64,000 nucleotides of DNA from assembly GCF_016820515.1 (NCBI RefSeq), contig NZ_JADHDV010000003.1, forward strand, positions 78,562-142,561, written 5' to 3'. The position numbers and the translations under genes were made by a program. Below are positions 9,080 through 18,027 of the stretch, one piece after another. The notes under the pieces are model-generated. The model saw nothing but the letters and a program-made list of their open reading frames with translations. It ran no database searches and was not told the DNA's origin. The stretch comes from Pseudoxanthomonas beigongshangi. Its GTDB lineage: Bacteria; Pseudomonadota; Gammaproteobacteria; Xanthomonadales; Xanthomonadaceae. Every line of letters starts with the position of its first letter. The first letter of the stretch is position 1.

Positions 9080-10529
9080 GAATCGCACGTTGGCTCCCGA
9101 ACGCCTCGCCACCCTGGTCGGCGAGTTCAACCGCTCCCCCGCCTACCGAGGGCTGTGCCAGGCCCTGCAGGAACTGATTGGCGATGGCCGCATCCCCTTG
9201 GGCACCCGCCTGCCCAGCGAGCGCGCGGTCACCCTCGCGCTGGGCGTCTCGCGCAATACCGTCACCCGCGCCTATGCCGATCTGATCGCCGCCGGTTTCG
9301 CCACCGCCCGACAGGGCGCCGGCACCTTCGCCACGGTGCCAGTGGATCGCCGGCGCGCGCACGATCACGCCCTGCACGCGCTGGGCACGAACCCGGCCAT
9401 CGAAGGCGCCATCGATCTGAACTGCGCCGCCGGCGCCGCCACGCCGGGCGTCGCCGCCGCGTACGAACGCGCCCTCGCCGCGCTGCCTTCGTATCTGTGC
9501 AGCGACGGCTACCTGCCCTCGGGACTGCCCGGCCTGCAGGCGATGATCGCCGAGTCGTATGCGCGGCGCGGCCTGCCAACGGCGCCGGAACAGATCGTCA
9601 TCACCAGCGGCGCACTGTCGGCGCTGGCCGTCACCGCGCGTGCGCTATCGCGTCCGGGGGATCGGGTGATGCTCGAATCACCGGTGTATTCCAACGCCAT
9701 CGAAGCCCTGCGGCTGGGCGGCGGCAAGCTGATCAGTTCGCCCCTGGCCAATCCGCTGGGCGAGCAGGGCTGGGATCTGGACGGCATCGAAGCCACCCTG
9801 CGACAGACCTCGCCGCACCTGGCCTACCTGATTCCCGATTTCCAGAATCCCACCGGCTTCCTGATGGACGACGCCATGCGCGCGCGCTACGCCGCCGCGT
9901 TGCGCGACGCCCGCACCACCGCCATCGTCGACGAGACCCTGCAAGCCACCGCGCTGTCCGACGCGCCGATGCCCGCGCCCTTCGCCGCGCATGCCACCGA
10001 CGCCATCACCCTGGGCAGCGCGTCCAAGATGTTCTGGGGCGGGCTGCGCGTGGGCTGGATCCGCGCGCCACGCCCGCTGATCCGCCGCCTGATCAACGCC
10101 CGCGTGCAGTTCGATCTCGGCAGCTCGCTGTTCGATCAACTGGTCGTCGCCGAACTGCTGGCCCAACCGGACATCCTCGCCAATCGCCGCGAACTACTGC
10201 GCCAGCGCCGCGACGCGCTGATCACCGCGCTGCGCGAACACCTGCCCGACTGGCGCTTCCGCCAGCCCGAAGGCGGCCTGACCCTGTGGGTGCACCTGCC
10301 CTACGGCAGCGCCACCCGCCTGTGCGCCGACATGGAACGCAGCGGCATCCACCTCGCCCCCGGCCCGGTCTTCAGCGTGGAAGGGGGTGCCGACGGCTGG
10401 CTGCGGATTCCGTACGCCAAACCGGAGGAGGAACTGGTGCGGGCGGTGAAGGAGGTGGCGAAGACGTGGGCGGTGGCGCCGAGGGACACACCCGGCAGGC
10501 ATGAGGTGTCACGGCGGTTGATCGCGTGA
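9078..10529 (+). CDS. MocR/YczR-type GntR-aminotransferase transcription regulator
   Basis: 483 residues. A GntR-type winged helix-turn-helix occupies about residues 20-85 (GTRLPSERAVTLALGVSRNTVTRAY, in two parts), followed by a class I aminotransferase-like domain. The PLP-lysine motif is LGSASKMFWGGLRVGW. The substrate-binding region YLIPDFQNPTGF is intact. MocR regulators use PLP as an effector sensor. The divergent YczE-like gene makes the YczR subgroup the best guess for this one. It probably controls the yczE-phzF pair and itself. Confidence 0.85.
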   Translation: MNRTLAPERLATLVGEFNRSPAYRGLCQALQELIGDGRIPLGTRLPSERAVTLALGVSRNTVTRAYADLIAAGFATARQGAGTFATVPVDRRRAHDHALHALGTNPAIEGAIDLNCAAGAATPGVAAAYERALAALPSYLCSDGYLPSGLPGLQAMIAESYARRGLPTAPEQIVITSGALSALAVTARALSRPGDRVMLESPVYSNAIEALRLGGGKLISSPLANPLGEQGWDLDGIEATLRQTSPHLAYLIPDFQNPTGFLMDDAMRARYAAALRDARTTAIVDETLQATALSDAPMPAPFAAHATDAITLGSASKMFWGGLRVGWIRAPRPLIRRLINARVQFDLGSSLFDQLVVAELLAQPDILANRRELLRQRRDALITALREHLPDWRFRQPEGGLTLWVHLPYGSATRLCADMERSGIHLAPGPVFSVEGGADGWLRIPYAKPEEELVRAVKEVAKTWAVAPRDTPGRHEVSRRLIA

Positions 10530-10559
10530 TGCTGCAACGGGGGAGACGCTTCATTCTCA

Positions 10560-10736
10560 TGCGGCAAGAGCAAATCCCCCTCAATCCCCCTTTTAAAAAG
10601 GGGGAAGCAAAGCAGACTCCTACTTGGCTGCGGGATTACGGAGGGAAGCAAGCCCTGATAGCCCCCTTTGAAAAAGGGGGCGGGCGCCTGCGCAGCAGGC
10701 GACGGGGGATTTGCTCTTGGCGATGCAGCGGGAAAT
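10560..10736. repeat. Palindromic ~175-bp intergenic element, copy 1
   Basis: The ends form a perfect 15-bp inverted repeat (AAGAGCAAATCCCCC at 10566-10580, complement at 10704-10718). Inside are two further hairpins of the form CCCCCTTT...AAAGGGGG and a GGGCGCCTGCGCAGCAGGCG palindrome. A second copy lies at 12113-12284 with the same ends and order. It could be a non-autonomous mobile palindrome (MITE-like). No target-site duplication is obvious. Confidence 0.75.
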
Positions 10737-11129
10737 CTACGTAGCCCGCTCCACCCCATAAGTCCACAGCGGTCGATACGCCCCCCGATGCCACCACGCC
10801 AGCAACAGCAGCCAGGCGAAATGGAAAGTGCCCCAAGGCGCATTGTCGTTGAGCAAAAGATGGAACAGGAAGATGCCGGCCACCAGCGGAAATAGCACCA
10901 CGATACCCAGCGGCGCGGTGCGCCGGATCAACAGGAGTAATCCACCCACCAGGCAGGTGGCGGCAATCAGCGGATCGACGATGCCGCTGGCGCTCAGCGC
11001 CAGGGTCAGCGTCCGCGCGGGTGGCGTTTCCTCAGGTACGACCCACGGCTTTCCCAGCATCCAGTGGATGAACCACGAACCGCCCACATACATGTAGAAC
11101 AAACCGAACAGCCAGCGCATTACCGCCAT
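10737..11129 (-). CDS. Hypothetical four-helix membrane protein
   Basis: 130 residues with four hydrophobic segments (LFGLFYMYVGGSWFIHWML; IVDPLIAATCLVGGLLLLI; LGIVVLFPLVAGIFLFHLLL; FHFAWLLLLAWWHRG). The overall form is DoxX-like, but I do not see diagnostic residues. Its stop codon touches the end of the palindromic element at 10560-10736, so the element may have inserted just after the gene. A degraded homologous fragment lies at 12328-12386 next to the second copy of the same element. Confidence 0.6.
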   Translation of the reverse strand: MAVMRWLFGLFYMYVGGSWFIHWMLGKPWVVPEETPPARTLTLALSASGIVDPLIAATCLVGGLLLLIRRTAPLGIVVLFPLVAGIFLFHLLLNDNAPWGTFHFAWLLLLAWWHRGAYRPLWTYGVERAT

Positions 11130-11262
11130 TACCTTGCCTATGCCCGTCTCCCGCGCCCATCGTTGAAATGCCGATATCGATTTCCGCTACGTTGCGGAGG
11201 ACCGTCACCGGCCAGTGTTTGAGCGCGTTGCCGACCAGGGTGGAAGAGGCGGCCGGAACTTG

Positions 11263-11688
11263 TCAGTGCCCGGTCCAGCTATAAACCAACTGCCGCTGCG
11301 GATCCCACATCACCCAGCGTCTGCCCGCACAGGCGCGGATTTCACCGCCCCCCTCGCCTACCCGTTGCCAGGCGTCCCTGGCGAATCGCGGGAATCGCTG
11401 CATGACCCGCGGGGATGACAGAACCGGCGACTCTTGGCTCGCGCATTCGTCCGGGTTCTTCCAATGACCTGATTTCAGGCGGAACACCAGCCAGGATTCG
11501 TTGGTGTCGCTATCGTGGGTCTCCCGGATATCGAATGCGTCGTCGGGAATCCATTCGGGAAACCAGCCGGACTGGAAGGCATTACGGGAAGCAACCTCGG
11601 TCCGATCCTGATACCGCGCTTCCGTCACCTCGCACCCGGACAAGAAAACGGCCGCGATAACCATCAACAAGCAATGACGCAGATGCAT
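11263..11688 (-). CDS. Hypothetical lipoprotein
   Basis: 141 residues. The first 19 form a lipoprotein signal (HCLLMVIAAVFLSGC) with cysteine 19 as the lipid anchor. The mature part is hydrophilic with several tryptophans (WFPEWIPDDAFDI, WLVFRLKSGHWK). It is likely anchored on the periplasmic side. I do not recognise a functional family; it may be an orphan member of small xanthomonad lipoproteins. Confidence 0.6.
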   Translation of the reverse strand: MHLRHCLLMVIAAVFLSGCEVTEARYQDRTEVASRNAFQSGWFPEWIPDDAFDIRETHDSDTNESWLVFRLKSGHWKNPDECASQESPVLSSPRVMQRFPRFARDAWQRVGEGGGEIRACAGRRWVMWDPQRQLVYSWTGH

Positions 11689-11737
11689 TCGGTCCTCCCT
11701 GATGATTCCATTTCGGACAACCGCAAAGGCCGACGTT

Positions 11738-11980
11738 CTACCGCCCCGTACGAGGCCTGCGCGTTACCAGCCAACGCCCCACTACGACAAGAACGAGTCC
11801 GGCGAACAGGAGACCCCATATCTCCGTCGATGAGGGAGGGATACCGAAAGGATCGGCATCATCCGCCTGCTTGATGCCCGGATCGAGGCCGCCCAGCAGT
11901 CCACCGAACATCATGAAACCGCCGATCAACACGACGGCGTGCCCCGTTACCCAGCACGGGAAATTCAGCGGTCCGCTCAT
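11738..11980 (-). CDS. Small hypothetical two-helix membrane protein
   Basis: 80 residues with two hydrophobic helices (GHAVVLIGGFMMFGGLLGGL and IWGLLFAGLVLVVVGRWLV), an acidic loop between them and a basic C-terminus (TRRPRTGR). The second helix with a positive tail suggests a cytoplasmic C-terminus. It ends 49 bases before the lipoprotein gene start in the same direction, so the two may be co-transcribed. No family recognised. Confidence 0.5.
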   Translation of the reverse strand: MSGPLNFPCWVTGHAVVLIGGFMMFGGLLGGLDPGIKQADDADPFGIPPSSTEIWGLLFAGLVLVVVGRWLVTRRPRTGR

Positions 11981-12112
11981 GCGCCCTCCTCCGGGCGTCC
12001 ACGTTCCCGGTATATCTTATCGAGGAAGTTCAGGCCCGGGCCGCCGGCAAGAAGATTCGTTTGCGCGTGTTCTTTTGCCATTGGTTTCGGCGAGCAGTCT
12101 GCTGCGCTTTAT

Positions 12113-12284
12113 TGCGGCAAGAGCAAATCCCCCTCGGTCCCCCTTCTTCGAAGGGGGAGGCAAAGCGGACTCCCGCTTATCGACAGGATTCAGAAAGGAG
12201 CCCTGATAGCCCCCTTTTGCAAAGGGGGCGGGCGCCTGCGCAGCAGGCGACGGGGGATTTGCTCTTGGCGATGCAGCGGGAAAT
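12113..12284. repeat. Palindromic ~175-bp intergenic element, copy 2
   Basis: Same architecture as the element at 10560-10736, with the perfect terminal 15-bp arms at 12119-12133 and 12252-12266. The central parts differ by substitutions and small indels, while the CTGCGCAGCAGGCG inner palindrome is unchanged. The two copies are in the same orientation, 1.5 kb apart. Confidence 0.75.
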
Positions 12285-12327
12285 CCAGCCAATCGCCACG
12301 AGGAGACGACTCGAATCGAGCCGGAGA

Positions 12328-12386
12328 TGAAGATACCGACCCCGGCGGAAACAGCACCACGACGCCGGGCAGCGCGGTGCACCGAT
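12328..12386 (-). pseudogene. Fragment of a homolog of the membrane protein at 10737-11129
   Basis: About 60 bases here align closely with codons near the C-terminal third of the gene at 10737-11129 (plus strand around 10868-10927). Read on the minus strand this gives RCTALPGVVVLFP against RRTAPLGIVVLFP. Outside this stretch the similarity ends and no full-length frame remains. It lies beside the second palindromic element, as the intact gene lies beside the first. Confidence 0.55.
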
Positions 12387-12412
12387 GATCCGACATCCCG
12401 GGATGTCGGATC
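12387..12412. repeat. 26-bp perfect palindrome
   Basis: GATCCGACATCCC is followed directly by its exact reverse complement. It sits 45 bases beyond the stop of the XAC0095-like gene on its 3' side and could act as an RNA hairpin, but no T-tract follows on either strand. Confidence 0.6.
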
Positions 12413-12457
12413 GGGCACCTTGCGCAGGGGTGCCGGTGTTGGCGAATGCCCGTTGGC

Positions 12458-12721
12458 TTAGTGCTTGGTTTCGGGGTTCGGCGGTGGCATCCAGGCCATC
12501 CGGTCGAGGACGTGCTGGGCCTGCGCGGCGAATGCGTCGAAGCTGGCGTGCCAGGCCTTGATCGGGATGTGCGGATCCTTGTCTTTTTCCACCGCCATGC
12601 ACGCCAGGCTCAGGTGGCTCATCAGGCGGAGCTGGCCTTGCAGGGAAAGCAGGCGCAGGTAGCCCTCGTCGGTCAACAGGTAGCCGGAACGGCGATCGGG
12701 CGGCGGTTGGGTCTTGCTCAT
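12458..12721 (-). CDS. XAC0095-like small protein of unknown function
   Basis: 87 residues. The N-terminal half (SGYLLTDEGYLRLLSLQGQLRLMSHLSL in two parts) fits the pattern of the small XAC0095-like proteins that are common in xanthomonads. The C-terminal half is a likely helix ending WMPPPNPETKH. It is soluble with no signal sequence. A hairpin (ACCCGTCTGC at 12747-12756 with its complement at 12763-12772) lies in the leader. Family assignment is from memory of the pattern and should be treated as probable. Confidence 0.6.
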   Translation of the reverse strand: MSKTQPPPDRRSGYLLTDEGYLRLLSLQGQLRLMSHLSLACMAVEKDKDPHIPIKAWHASFDAFAAQAQHVLDRMAWMPPPNPETKH

Positions 12722-13217
12722 GCGGGTACTCCTTTTCCGTGTGAAAACCCGTCTGCGGAGGTGCAGACGGGTGTCGGGAGGTTAGGAAAGCCGCGTAGTG
12801 TCGGCGGGCGTATTCCCTCTTGCGAGGTCTTGTATTAGCCGCCCTCCCGACGTGGAACTACAAACGCCGGAAGTACCGATGATGCTGGTACGAAAGAGCC
12901 ATCCACGTTTCCGTGATGACCTCGCACTACGCTGGAGTTCCTACACTCCGGGAACGGAGTCTGCTGAGTGTGGCGCGTCGATTCAATAGATCCGGATTCA
13001 ATGTTAGTCGTTGAACTCGCGTGTCATTCTTGGCGAAAAATTCGATAGGCAGCCTCCTTGGTGAGGCTTCATCGGCGAGACCCACCTCGCTGAACACCTG
13101 CACTCGATCATGGCGTCGCCGCTTCACCTCCCGCATTGGAAAAAATGGCCACGTCGGAAGCACTTTCCGAACAAACAAGGCCCACTGTCCGACACGCTTC
13201 GTGGGAAGATTCCCGCC
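12722..13217. other. About 500 bases without a convincing gene
   Basis: Contains the leader hairpin of the upstream minus-strand gene, a locally AT-richer segment around 12960-13030, and the promoter region of the TetR gene at 13218. Short frames on both strands have no recognisable features. Confidence 0.5.
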
Positions 13218-13793
13218 ATGACCCAGGCCGACCCACATGCCGATCCCCGCTGGCAGCGCACCCATCAGGATCTTCTGGCCGCGTTCCTTTCACTGGTAAT
13301 CGGCCGGCGTTATCACGACATCCGGATTGCCGACGTGCTGGCGCGTTCCGGGGTCAGCCGCTCGACCTTCTACGAGCATTTCCGCAACAAGGACGAACTG
13401 CTGTCGGCAAGCCTGGAGGAACCTTTCCGGATCCTGGCCGGCTTGATCACGGATGACACAGACGCCGCGCGCGTCCGCATGATGCTGGATCACTTCTGGA
13501 CCAATCGCGCGTTGGCCCCCAGCCTGTTCCAGGGACCGGCGCTGCGGGTCGTCCGCAGCGCATTGGTCACGCAAGTGGAAGCGGCACTCGACCGCGGGGA
13601 GTTTCGACTGCGCATCCCGGCGCGGCTGGCGGCGCATTCACTGGCCGACGGCATGTTCTCGCCCATCACGGCCTGGTTGTTGGGCGAGTCCACATGCGAC
13701 GCCCAGGATATGGCGATTGCGTTGCAACGGACCACGGCTGCAACGGTGCGGGCATTGCAGACGGATCCCCTTCCATCCGGCGACACGGAGTAG
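13218..13793 (+). CDS. TetR/AcrR family transcription regulator
   Basis: 191 residues. The N-terminal helix-turn-helix is clear (IRIADVLARSGVSRSTFYEH, then FRNKDELLSASL), at about residues 20-65. The C-terminal ligand domain is divergent, as usual. The ATG at 13218 begins MTQADPHADPRWQRTH; frames extend upstream but without domain content. The stop is four bases before the glyoxalase-fold gene, so the two are an operon and the regulator may control it together with itself. The ligand cannot be inferred. Confidence 0.85.
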   Translation: MTQADPHADPRWQRTHQDLLAAFLSLVIGRRYHDIRIADVLARSGVSRSTFYEHFRNKDELLSASLEEPFRILAGLITDDTDAARVRMMLDHFWTNRALAPSLFQGPALRVVRSALVTQVEAALDRGEFRLRIPARLAAHSLADGMFSPITAWLLGESTCDAQDMAIALQRTTAATVRALQTDPLPSGDTE

Positions 13794-13797
13794 ACCC

Positions 13798-14148
13798 ATG
13801 AAGATGCAACGCCTGATTCCCATGCTGCCGGTCAGCGATATGCCGGCCAGCGTGGAGTTCTACGGAAAACTCGGCTTCGCGGTGGAAAACCGCAATGACG
13901 AATGGCGCTGGGCCATGCTGACCTTCGACGAATGCCGGCTGATGGTGGACGAATCCATCAACATGCCGCCGGATGCGCCGCGCACGTCGGTGATCTACCT
14001 CTATCCCGACGATATCTTTGCCTACCACCGCGAGGTGCGCCGGCGCGGCGTGGTGGTGCCTTCGATCAGCCATCCGTTCTACGGCATGAGCGAGTTCCGG
14101 ATTGAGGATCCGGATGGCAATCGGTTGTGGATTGGGCAGAAAGGGTGA
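13798..14148 (+). CDS. Glyoxalase/bleomycin-resistance (VOC) family protein
   Basis: 116 residues. Single VOC-fold unit: an N-terminal IPMLPVSDMPASVEFYGKLGF, a central strand region and the C-terminal EFRIEDPDGNRLWIGQ. This is the layout of small bleomycin-resistance-like or metal-dependent dioxygenase-fold proteins. A glutamate near the end (FRIEDPDG) occupies the usual metal-ligand position. The substrate is unknown. It is the second gene of the tetR operon, which suggests a stress or detoxification role. Confidence 0.8.
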   Translation: MKMQRLIPMLPVSDMPASVEFYGKLGFAVENRNDEWRWAMLTFDECRLMVDESINMPPDAPRTSVIYLYPDDIFAYHREVRRRGVVVPSISHPFYGMSEFRIEDPDGNRLWIGQKG

Positions 14149-14240
14149 GAGCAGGAGAGGTCCTGGATCTGGGTACGCCGGTACAAAACGATTGCCAACG
14201 CGATCCCCCACCAATCCCAGTCAACGCTGACATAAGAGCG

Positions 14241-14537
14241 CTATTGGAAAGCCAGTAATCCTGACAGGATCAGTCCAGCGGCTAGCGAAGACCAGGCAAC
14301 GATCTGCAGCCAATCCCCTCCACGCAGGATCGCCAGATCGTCGAATGCCAGTGTCAGCGCCCAAGTTTTACCGGCTCGTTCTCTGGCGCGGTCGATAATC
14401 CTGCCAGGGATCACAACGAATATCGTCATGCCTGCGAGACACAGGCCAACCCGCTCTGGTTGCCTCACGATCCATAAGACGACTCCGGCACCAAGCCAGA
14501 GCATGAGAAGAGGAAAAATCCTGAGCATCTTGTTCAT
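14241..14537 (-). CDS. Small hypothetical membrane protein
   Basis: 98 residues from MNKMLRIFPLLMLWLGAGVV, three hydrophobic segments (residues 6-22, 29-46, 78-96) with a charged RIIDRARERAGK loop. The frame extends upstream to 14633 but that part overlaps the glmS terminator and looks non-coding. No family recognised. It follows glmS in the same direction behind the terminator. Confidence 0.5.
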   Translation of the reverse strand: MNKMLRIFPLLMLWLGAGVVLWIVRQPERVGLCLAGMTIFVVIPGRIIDRARERAGKTWALTLAFDDLAILRGGDWLQIVAWSSLAAGLILSGLLAFQ

Positions 14538-14599
14538 AGCTTGCCCCCTCAACTGATATCTGTGAACGGCACAAGAATCGTGTTTTCGTCGTGACCAGT

Positions 14600-14625
14600 A
14601 AAACAAGGGCCGCTTTCGCGGCCCT
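14600..14625 (-). terminator. Rho-independent terminator of glmS
   Basis: On the minus strand an 8-bp perfect stem (AGGGCCGC / GCGGCCCT) closes a GAAA tetraloop and is followed by TGTTTT. It begins nine bases after the glmS stop. Confidence 0.85.
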
Positions 14626-14633
14626 CGTTTCAA

Positions 14634-16460
14634 TCACTCCACCGTCACCGATTTCGCCAGGTTTCTCGGCTTGTCCACATCCGTTCCTCGTGCCAGTGCC
14701 GTGTGGTACGCCAGCAACTGGACGGGAATGGTGTGCACCACCGGGCTGAGCACGCCGGTGTGGCGCGGGGTGCGGATGACGTGTACGCCTTCGGATTCGG
14801 TGAAGTTGCTGTCCTGGTCGGCGAACACGAACAGCTCGCCGCCGCGCGCGCGGACTTCCTGCATGTTGGATTTGACCTTCTCCAGCAGGGTGTCGTTGGG
14901 CGCGATGACGACGACCGGCATGTCGGCGTCGACCAGCGCCAGCGGACCGTGCTTGAGCTCGCCGGCCGGATAGGCCTCGGCGTGGATGTAGGAGATTTCC
15001 TTGAGCTTGAGCGCGCCTTCCAGGGCGATGGGGTAATGCAGGCCGCGGCCGAGGAACAGCGCGTCGGACTTCGGCGCGAAGCGTTCGGCCCAGGCGGCGA
15101 TCTGCGGTTCCAGGTTGAGCGCGTGCTGCACGCTGCCGGGCAGGTGGCGCAGTTGCTCCAGGTAGTCGGCTTCCTGCTCCGGAGTGACCTTGCCATGCAG
15201 CTTGCCCAGCACCACGGTCAGCTGGAACAGCGCGGCCAGCTGGGTGGTGAAGGCCTTGGTGGAAGCCACGCCGATTTCCGCGCCGGCGCGGGTGTAGCAG
15301 ACCAGTTCGCTGGCGCGCGGGATGGCGCTCTCGGGCACGTTGCAGATGGACAGGCTGTGCTGGTGGCCGAGCGACTTGGCGTACTTCAGCGCTTCCATCG
15401 TGTCCAGCGTTTCGCCGGACTGGGAGATGGTGACGATCAGGTGCTTGGGATTGGCGTAGGCGGCGCGGTAGCGATATTCGCTGGCGATTTCCACGCTGCA
15501 CGGCAGGCCGGCGATGGACTCGATCCAGTAGCGCGCGGTCATGCCGGCGTAGTAGCTGGTGCCGCAGGCGAGGATCTGCACGCCCTCGATGTCCTTGAGC
15601 ACGGCCTCGGCGTTGGCGCCGAACAGCGTGGGCAGGAAGCCGCCGTCGATGACCGCCTCGATGGTGTCGGCGATGGCGCGCGGCTGCTCGTGGATTTCCT
15701 TCTGCATGAAGTGGCGGTACGGGCCCAGTTCCAGCGAGGCCAGCGACACGTCGGAGACGTGCACATCGCGCTCGATGGGCTGGTCGTTGCCGTCGAACAC
15801 GCGCACGGCCTGGCGGGTGACCTCGGCGGTGTCGCCTTCTTCCAGGAAGATCACCCGGCGGGTGGCCTGGATGATCGCCGACACGTCCGAGGCGATGAAG
15901 TTCTCGCCCTCGCCCAGGCCGATCAGCAGCGGGCAACCCATGCGCGCGCAGACCATGCGCTCGGGTTCCTTGCGGCTGACCACGGCCAGCGCGTAGGCGC
16001 CGGTCAGTTCCTTGACCGTGCGCTGCAGGGCGGTGAGCAGGTCATCGCCACCCTTGAGGTGGTGGTGCATCAGGTGGGCGATGACTTCGGTGTCGGTCTG
16101 CGATTCGAATTCGTAGCCCAGCGCGCGCAACTTCTCGCGCTGCTCCTCGTGGTTCTCGATGATGCCGTTGTGTACCAGCGCCACGCCATGGCTGATGTGC
16201 GGGTGGGCGTTGGCCTCGGTGACCCCGCCGTGGGTGGCCCAGCGGGTATGGCCGATGCCCAGGCTGGCGTTGAAGCCCTCGGCGGCGGCCGCGTTCTCCA
16301 TCTCCGACACCCGGCCGGTGCGGCGGACGCGGCGCACATCCTTCTGCTCGACCACGGCGATGCCGGCGGAGTCGTAGCCGCGGTATTCCAGCCGCTTCAG
16401 TCCCTCGATGAGTACCGGTACCACGTCGCGATCGGCGATCGCTCCCACAATCCCGCACAT
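14634..16460 (-). CDS. glmS: Glutamine-fructose-6-phosphate aminotransferase (isomerizing)
   Basis: 608 residues. It makes glucosamine-6-phosphate from fructose-6-phosphate and glutamine, the first step to UDP-GlcNAc. It starts [12 protein letters not shown], giving the catalytic N-terminal cysteine of the class II glutaminase. The two SIS domains follow, with [16 protein letters not shown] and [18 protein letters not shown]. It ends in the classic [13 protein letters not shown]. An upstream in-frame extension exists, but the cysteine must be residue 2 and fixes the ATG at 16460. glmU lies 9 kb away. No glmS ribozyme-like element is visible, as expected for a gammaproteobacterium. Confidence 0.97.
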   Translation of the reverse strand: MCGIVGAIADRDVVPVLIEGLKRLEYRGYDSAGIAVVEQKDVRRVRRTGRVSEMENAAAAEGFNASLGIGHTRWATHGGVTEANAHPHISHGVALVHNGIIENHEEQREKLRALGYEFESQTDTEVIAHLMHHHLKGGDDLLTALQRTVKELTGAYALAVVSRKEPERMVCARMGCPLLIGLGEGENFIASDVSAIIQATRRVIFLEEGDTAEVTRQAVRVFDGNDQPIERDVHVSDVSLASLELGPYRHFMQKEIHEQPRAIADTIEAVIDGGFLPTLFGANAEAVLKDIEGVQILACGTSYYAGMTARYWIESIAGLPCSVEIASEYRYRAAYANPKHLIVTISQSGETLDTMEALKYAKSLGHQHSLSICNVPESAIPRASELVCYTRAGAEIGVASTKAFTTQLAALFQLTVVLGKLHGKVTPEQEADYLEQLRHLPGSVQHALNLEPQIAAWAERFAPKSDALFLGRGLHYPIALEGALKLKEISYIHAEAYPAGELKHGPLALVDADMPVVVIAPNDTLLEKVKSNMQEVRARGGELFVFADQDSNFTESEGVHVIRTPRHTGVLSPVVHTIPVQLLAYHTALARGTDVDKPRNLAKSVTVE

Positions 16461-16507
16461 AGAGTCTTGTCCACCTGAGTCAAAACGAGTCCCGATTGTA
16501 ACGGGGG

Positions 16508-16557
16508 CGGACACAACGGACAGTGTCCGCGCCGGTGTCCACGGACACCCGGACACC
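16508..16557. promoter_or_regulatory. Cluster of GGACAC/GTGTCC sites, probable enhancer for the NtrC-type regulator
   Basis: Six copies of GGACA(C) or its complement fall within 50 bases: 16509, 16518, 16524, 16535, 16543 and 16551. They form two neat inverted repeats, GGACA-g-TGTCC (16518-16528) and GGTGTCC-ac-GGACACC (16534-16549). The cluster is 45-95 bases upstream of the sigma-54 promoter at 16601, the usual location for enhancer binding. The likely binder is the regulator at 22676-24013. Confidence 0.65.
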
Positions 16558-16600
16558 GTTCCAACGCCCTTCTCCCCCTTGAAAATCAAACGGTTGCGAT

Positions 16601-16616
16601 TGGCACGCATCCTGCT
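16601..16616 (+). promoter_or_regulatory. Sigma-54 (-24/-12) promoter of the ABC export operon
   Basis: TGGCACG at 16601-16607, four bases, then CTGCT at 16612-16616. GG and GC are exactly ten bases apart (16602-16603 and 16614-16615), which is the diagnostic spacing. Start of transcription would be near 16627, about 17 bases before the first ATG of the adaptor gene. Confidence 0.75.
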
Positions 16617-16643
16617 TTGACGGGGCGTCTTCCCAATAAACGC

Positions 16644-17930
16644 ATGCCATCGATGATTCGGGACACCTCCGCGCAAGATCGCCCCCTGAGTGCCGGCCCC
16701 ACCGCCACCGCCGCCGCGCCCTGGAAGCGCTGGCTGCTGCCGGCCGCCGGTGGCCTGGCCCTGCTGCTGGTCATCGGCTTCGCCGTGCGCGGCTGGGTGG
16801 GCGGCAGTCGCTCCTTCGACGGCGCGCGGGTGCGCATCGCCGAGGTCAAGCGCGGCGACCTGGTGCGCGACATCTCCGCCGACGGCCGCCTCATCGCCTC
16901 CAACAGTCCCACCCTGTACGCCATCGCCGGCGGCGTGGTGACCCTGAAGGTGGTGGCCGGCGACAAGGTGACCAAGGGCCAGGTGCTGGCCGAGATCGAC
17001 AGCCCCGAGCTGCGTAGCAAGCTGGCGCAGGAACAGGCGGCCCTGGCCGGCCTGGAAGCCGAGGCCAGCCGCGCCACCCTGGACGCGGCGGTGACCCGCG
17101 CCAACGCGCAGAAGGCGCTGGACCAGGCCGACATCGATCGCCAGGCCGCCCAGCGCGATCTGGAACGCTACGAGCGCGGCTTCAACGGCGGCGCGGTGCC
17201 GCAGATCGACGTGGCCAAGGCCAAGGACGATCTGCGCAAGACCGAGATCGCAATGGATCACGCGCGCAAGGACGTGAACCTGCAGGGCCAGGGCGCCAGC
17301 CTGGATGCGCGCAACAAGCAGCTGATGGCCGAGCGCCAACGTTCCATCGTGGCCGAGGTGCAGCGCCAGGTCGATGCGCTGACCCTGCGCTCGCCGTTCG
17401 ATGGCCAGGTCGGCCAGGTGCAGGCGGTGCAGCGCTCCAACGTGGCGATCAACGCGCCGGTGATGAGCGTGGTGGACCTGTCCAAGTTCGAAGTGGAGAT
17501 CAAGGTGCCGGAGAGCTTCGCCCGCGATCTGGCGATCGGCATGCCGGCCCAGCTGACCAGCAACGGCCAGCCGTATCCGGGCGAGATCTCGGCGGTGTCG
17601 CCGGAAGTGGTGAATGGCGAAGTCAACGCGCGCATCCGCTTCAGCGAAAAGCAGCCGCCGGGCCTGCGCCAGAGCCAGCGCCTGAGCGCGCGCATCCTGA
17701 TGGACACCCGCCGCAACGTGCTGATGGTCGAGCGCGGCCCGTTCGTCGAACAGTCCGGCGGCCGCTACGCCTACGTGATGGACGGCAACTCGGCGGTGCG
17801 CCGCCCGGTGCAGATCGGCGTGAGCAGCCTGAGCGCGGTGGAGATCGTCAGCGGCCTGCAGCCGGGCGACAAGGTCGTGGTGTCCGGCAGCGACCAGTTC
17901 GGCGATGCCGAGCGGGTCTCGATCAACTGA
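16644..17930 (+). CDS. Periplasmic adaptor (HlyD/MacA-like membrane fusion protein)
   Basis: 428 residues. A single N-terminal anchor helix (residues about 30-49, [16 protein letters not shown]) is followed by a lipoyl-like half ([21 protein letters not shown], in two parts), a long alpha-hairpin coiled coil (about 100-240) and the second lipoyl half ([12 protein letters not shown]). A C-terminal beta-barrel region ends with [11 protein letters not shown]. It links inner-membrane permeases to an outer-membrane exit. The start at 16644 sits just after the sigma-54 promoter; the ATG nine bases later (MIRD) is an alternative. It heads a seven-gene set running to 25347. Confidence 0.88.
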   Translation: MPSMIRDTSAQDRPLSAGPTATAAAPWKRWLLPAAGGLALLLVIGFAVRGWVGGSRSFDGARVRIAEVKRGDLVRDISADGRLIASNSPTLYAIAGGVVTLKVVAGDKVTKGQVLAEIDSPELRSKLAQEQAALAGLEAEASRATLDAAVTRANAQKALDQADIDRQAAQRDLERYERGFNGGAVPQIDVAKAKDDLRKTEIAMDHARKDVNLQGQGASLDARNKQLMAERQRSIVAEVQRQVDALTLRSPFDGQVGQVQAVQRSNVAINAPVMSVVDLSKFEVEIKVPESFARDLAIGMPAQLTSNGQPYPGEISAVSPEVVNGEVNARIRFSEKQPPGLRQSQRLSARILMDTRRNVLMVERGPFVEQSGGRYAYVMDGNSAVRRPVQIGVSSLSAVEIVSGLQPGDKVVVSGSDQFGDAERVSIN

Positions 17931-18027
17931 TTCATCGACTCACCGTCTTCCCGTTTTCGTACCCGCCATTCCGTATTTCCCGTATTCCCAGACTTCCATG
18001 CTACGCACACACCAGAAGGACTTCGCC

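Noticed and set aside
12798..12989. Small plus-strand ORF of 63 codons
   Set aside because: No ribosome site, no hydrophobic or family signal, and the composition fits non-coding DNA.
16461..17339. Upstream extension of the glmS frame to 901 codons
   Set aside because: GlmS must start with Met-Cys for its glutaminase activity, which fixes 16460. The extension overlaps the opposite adaptor gene and the sigma-54 promoter.
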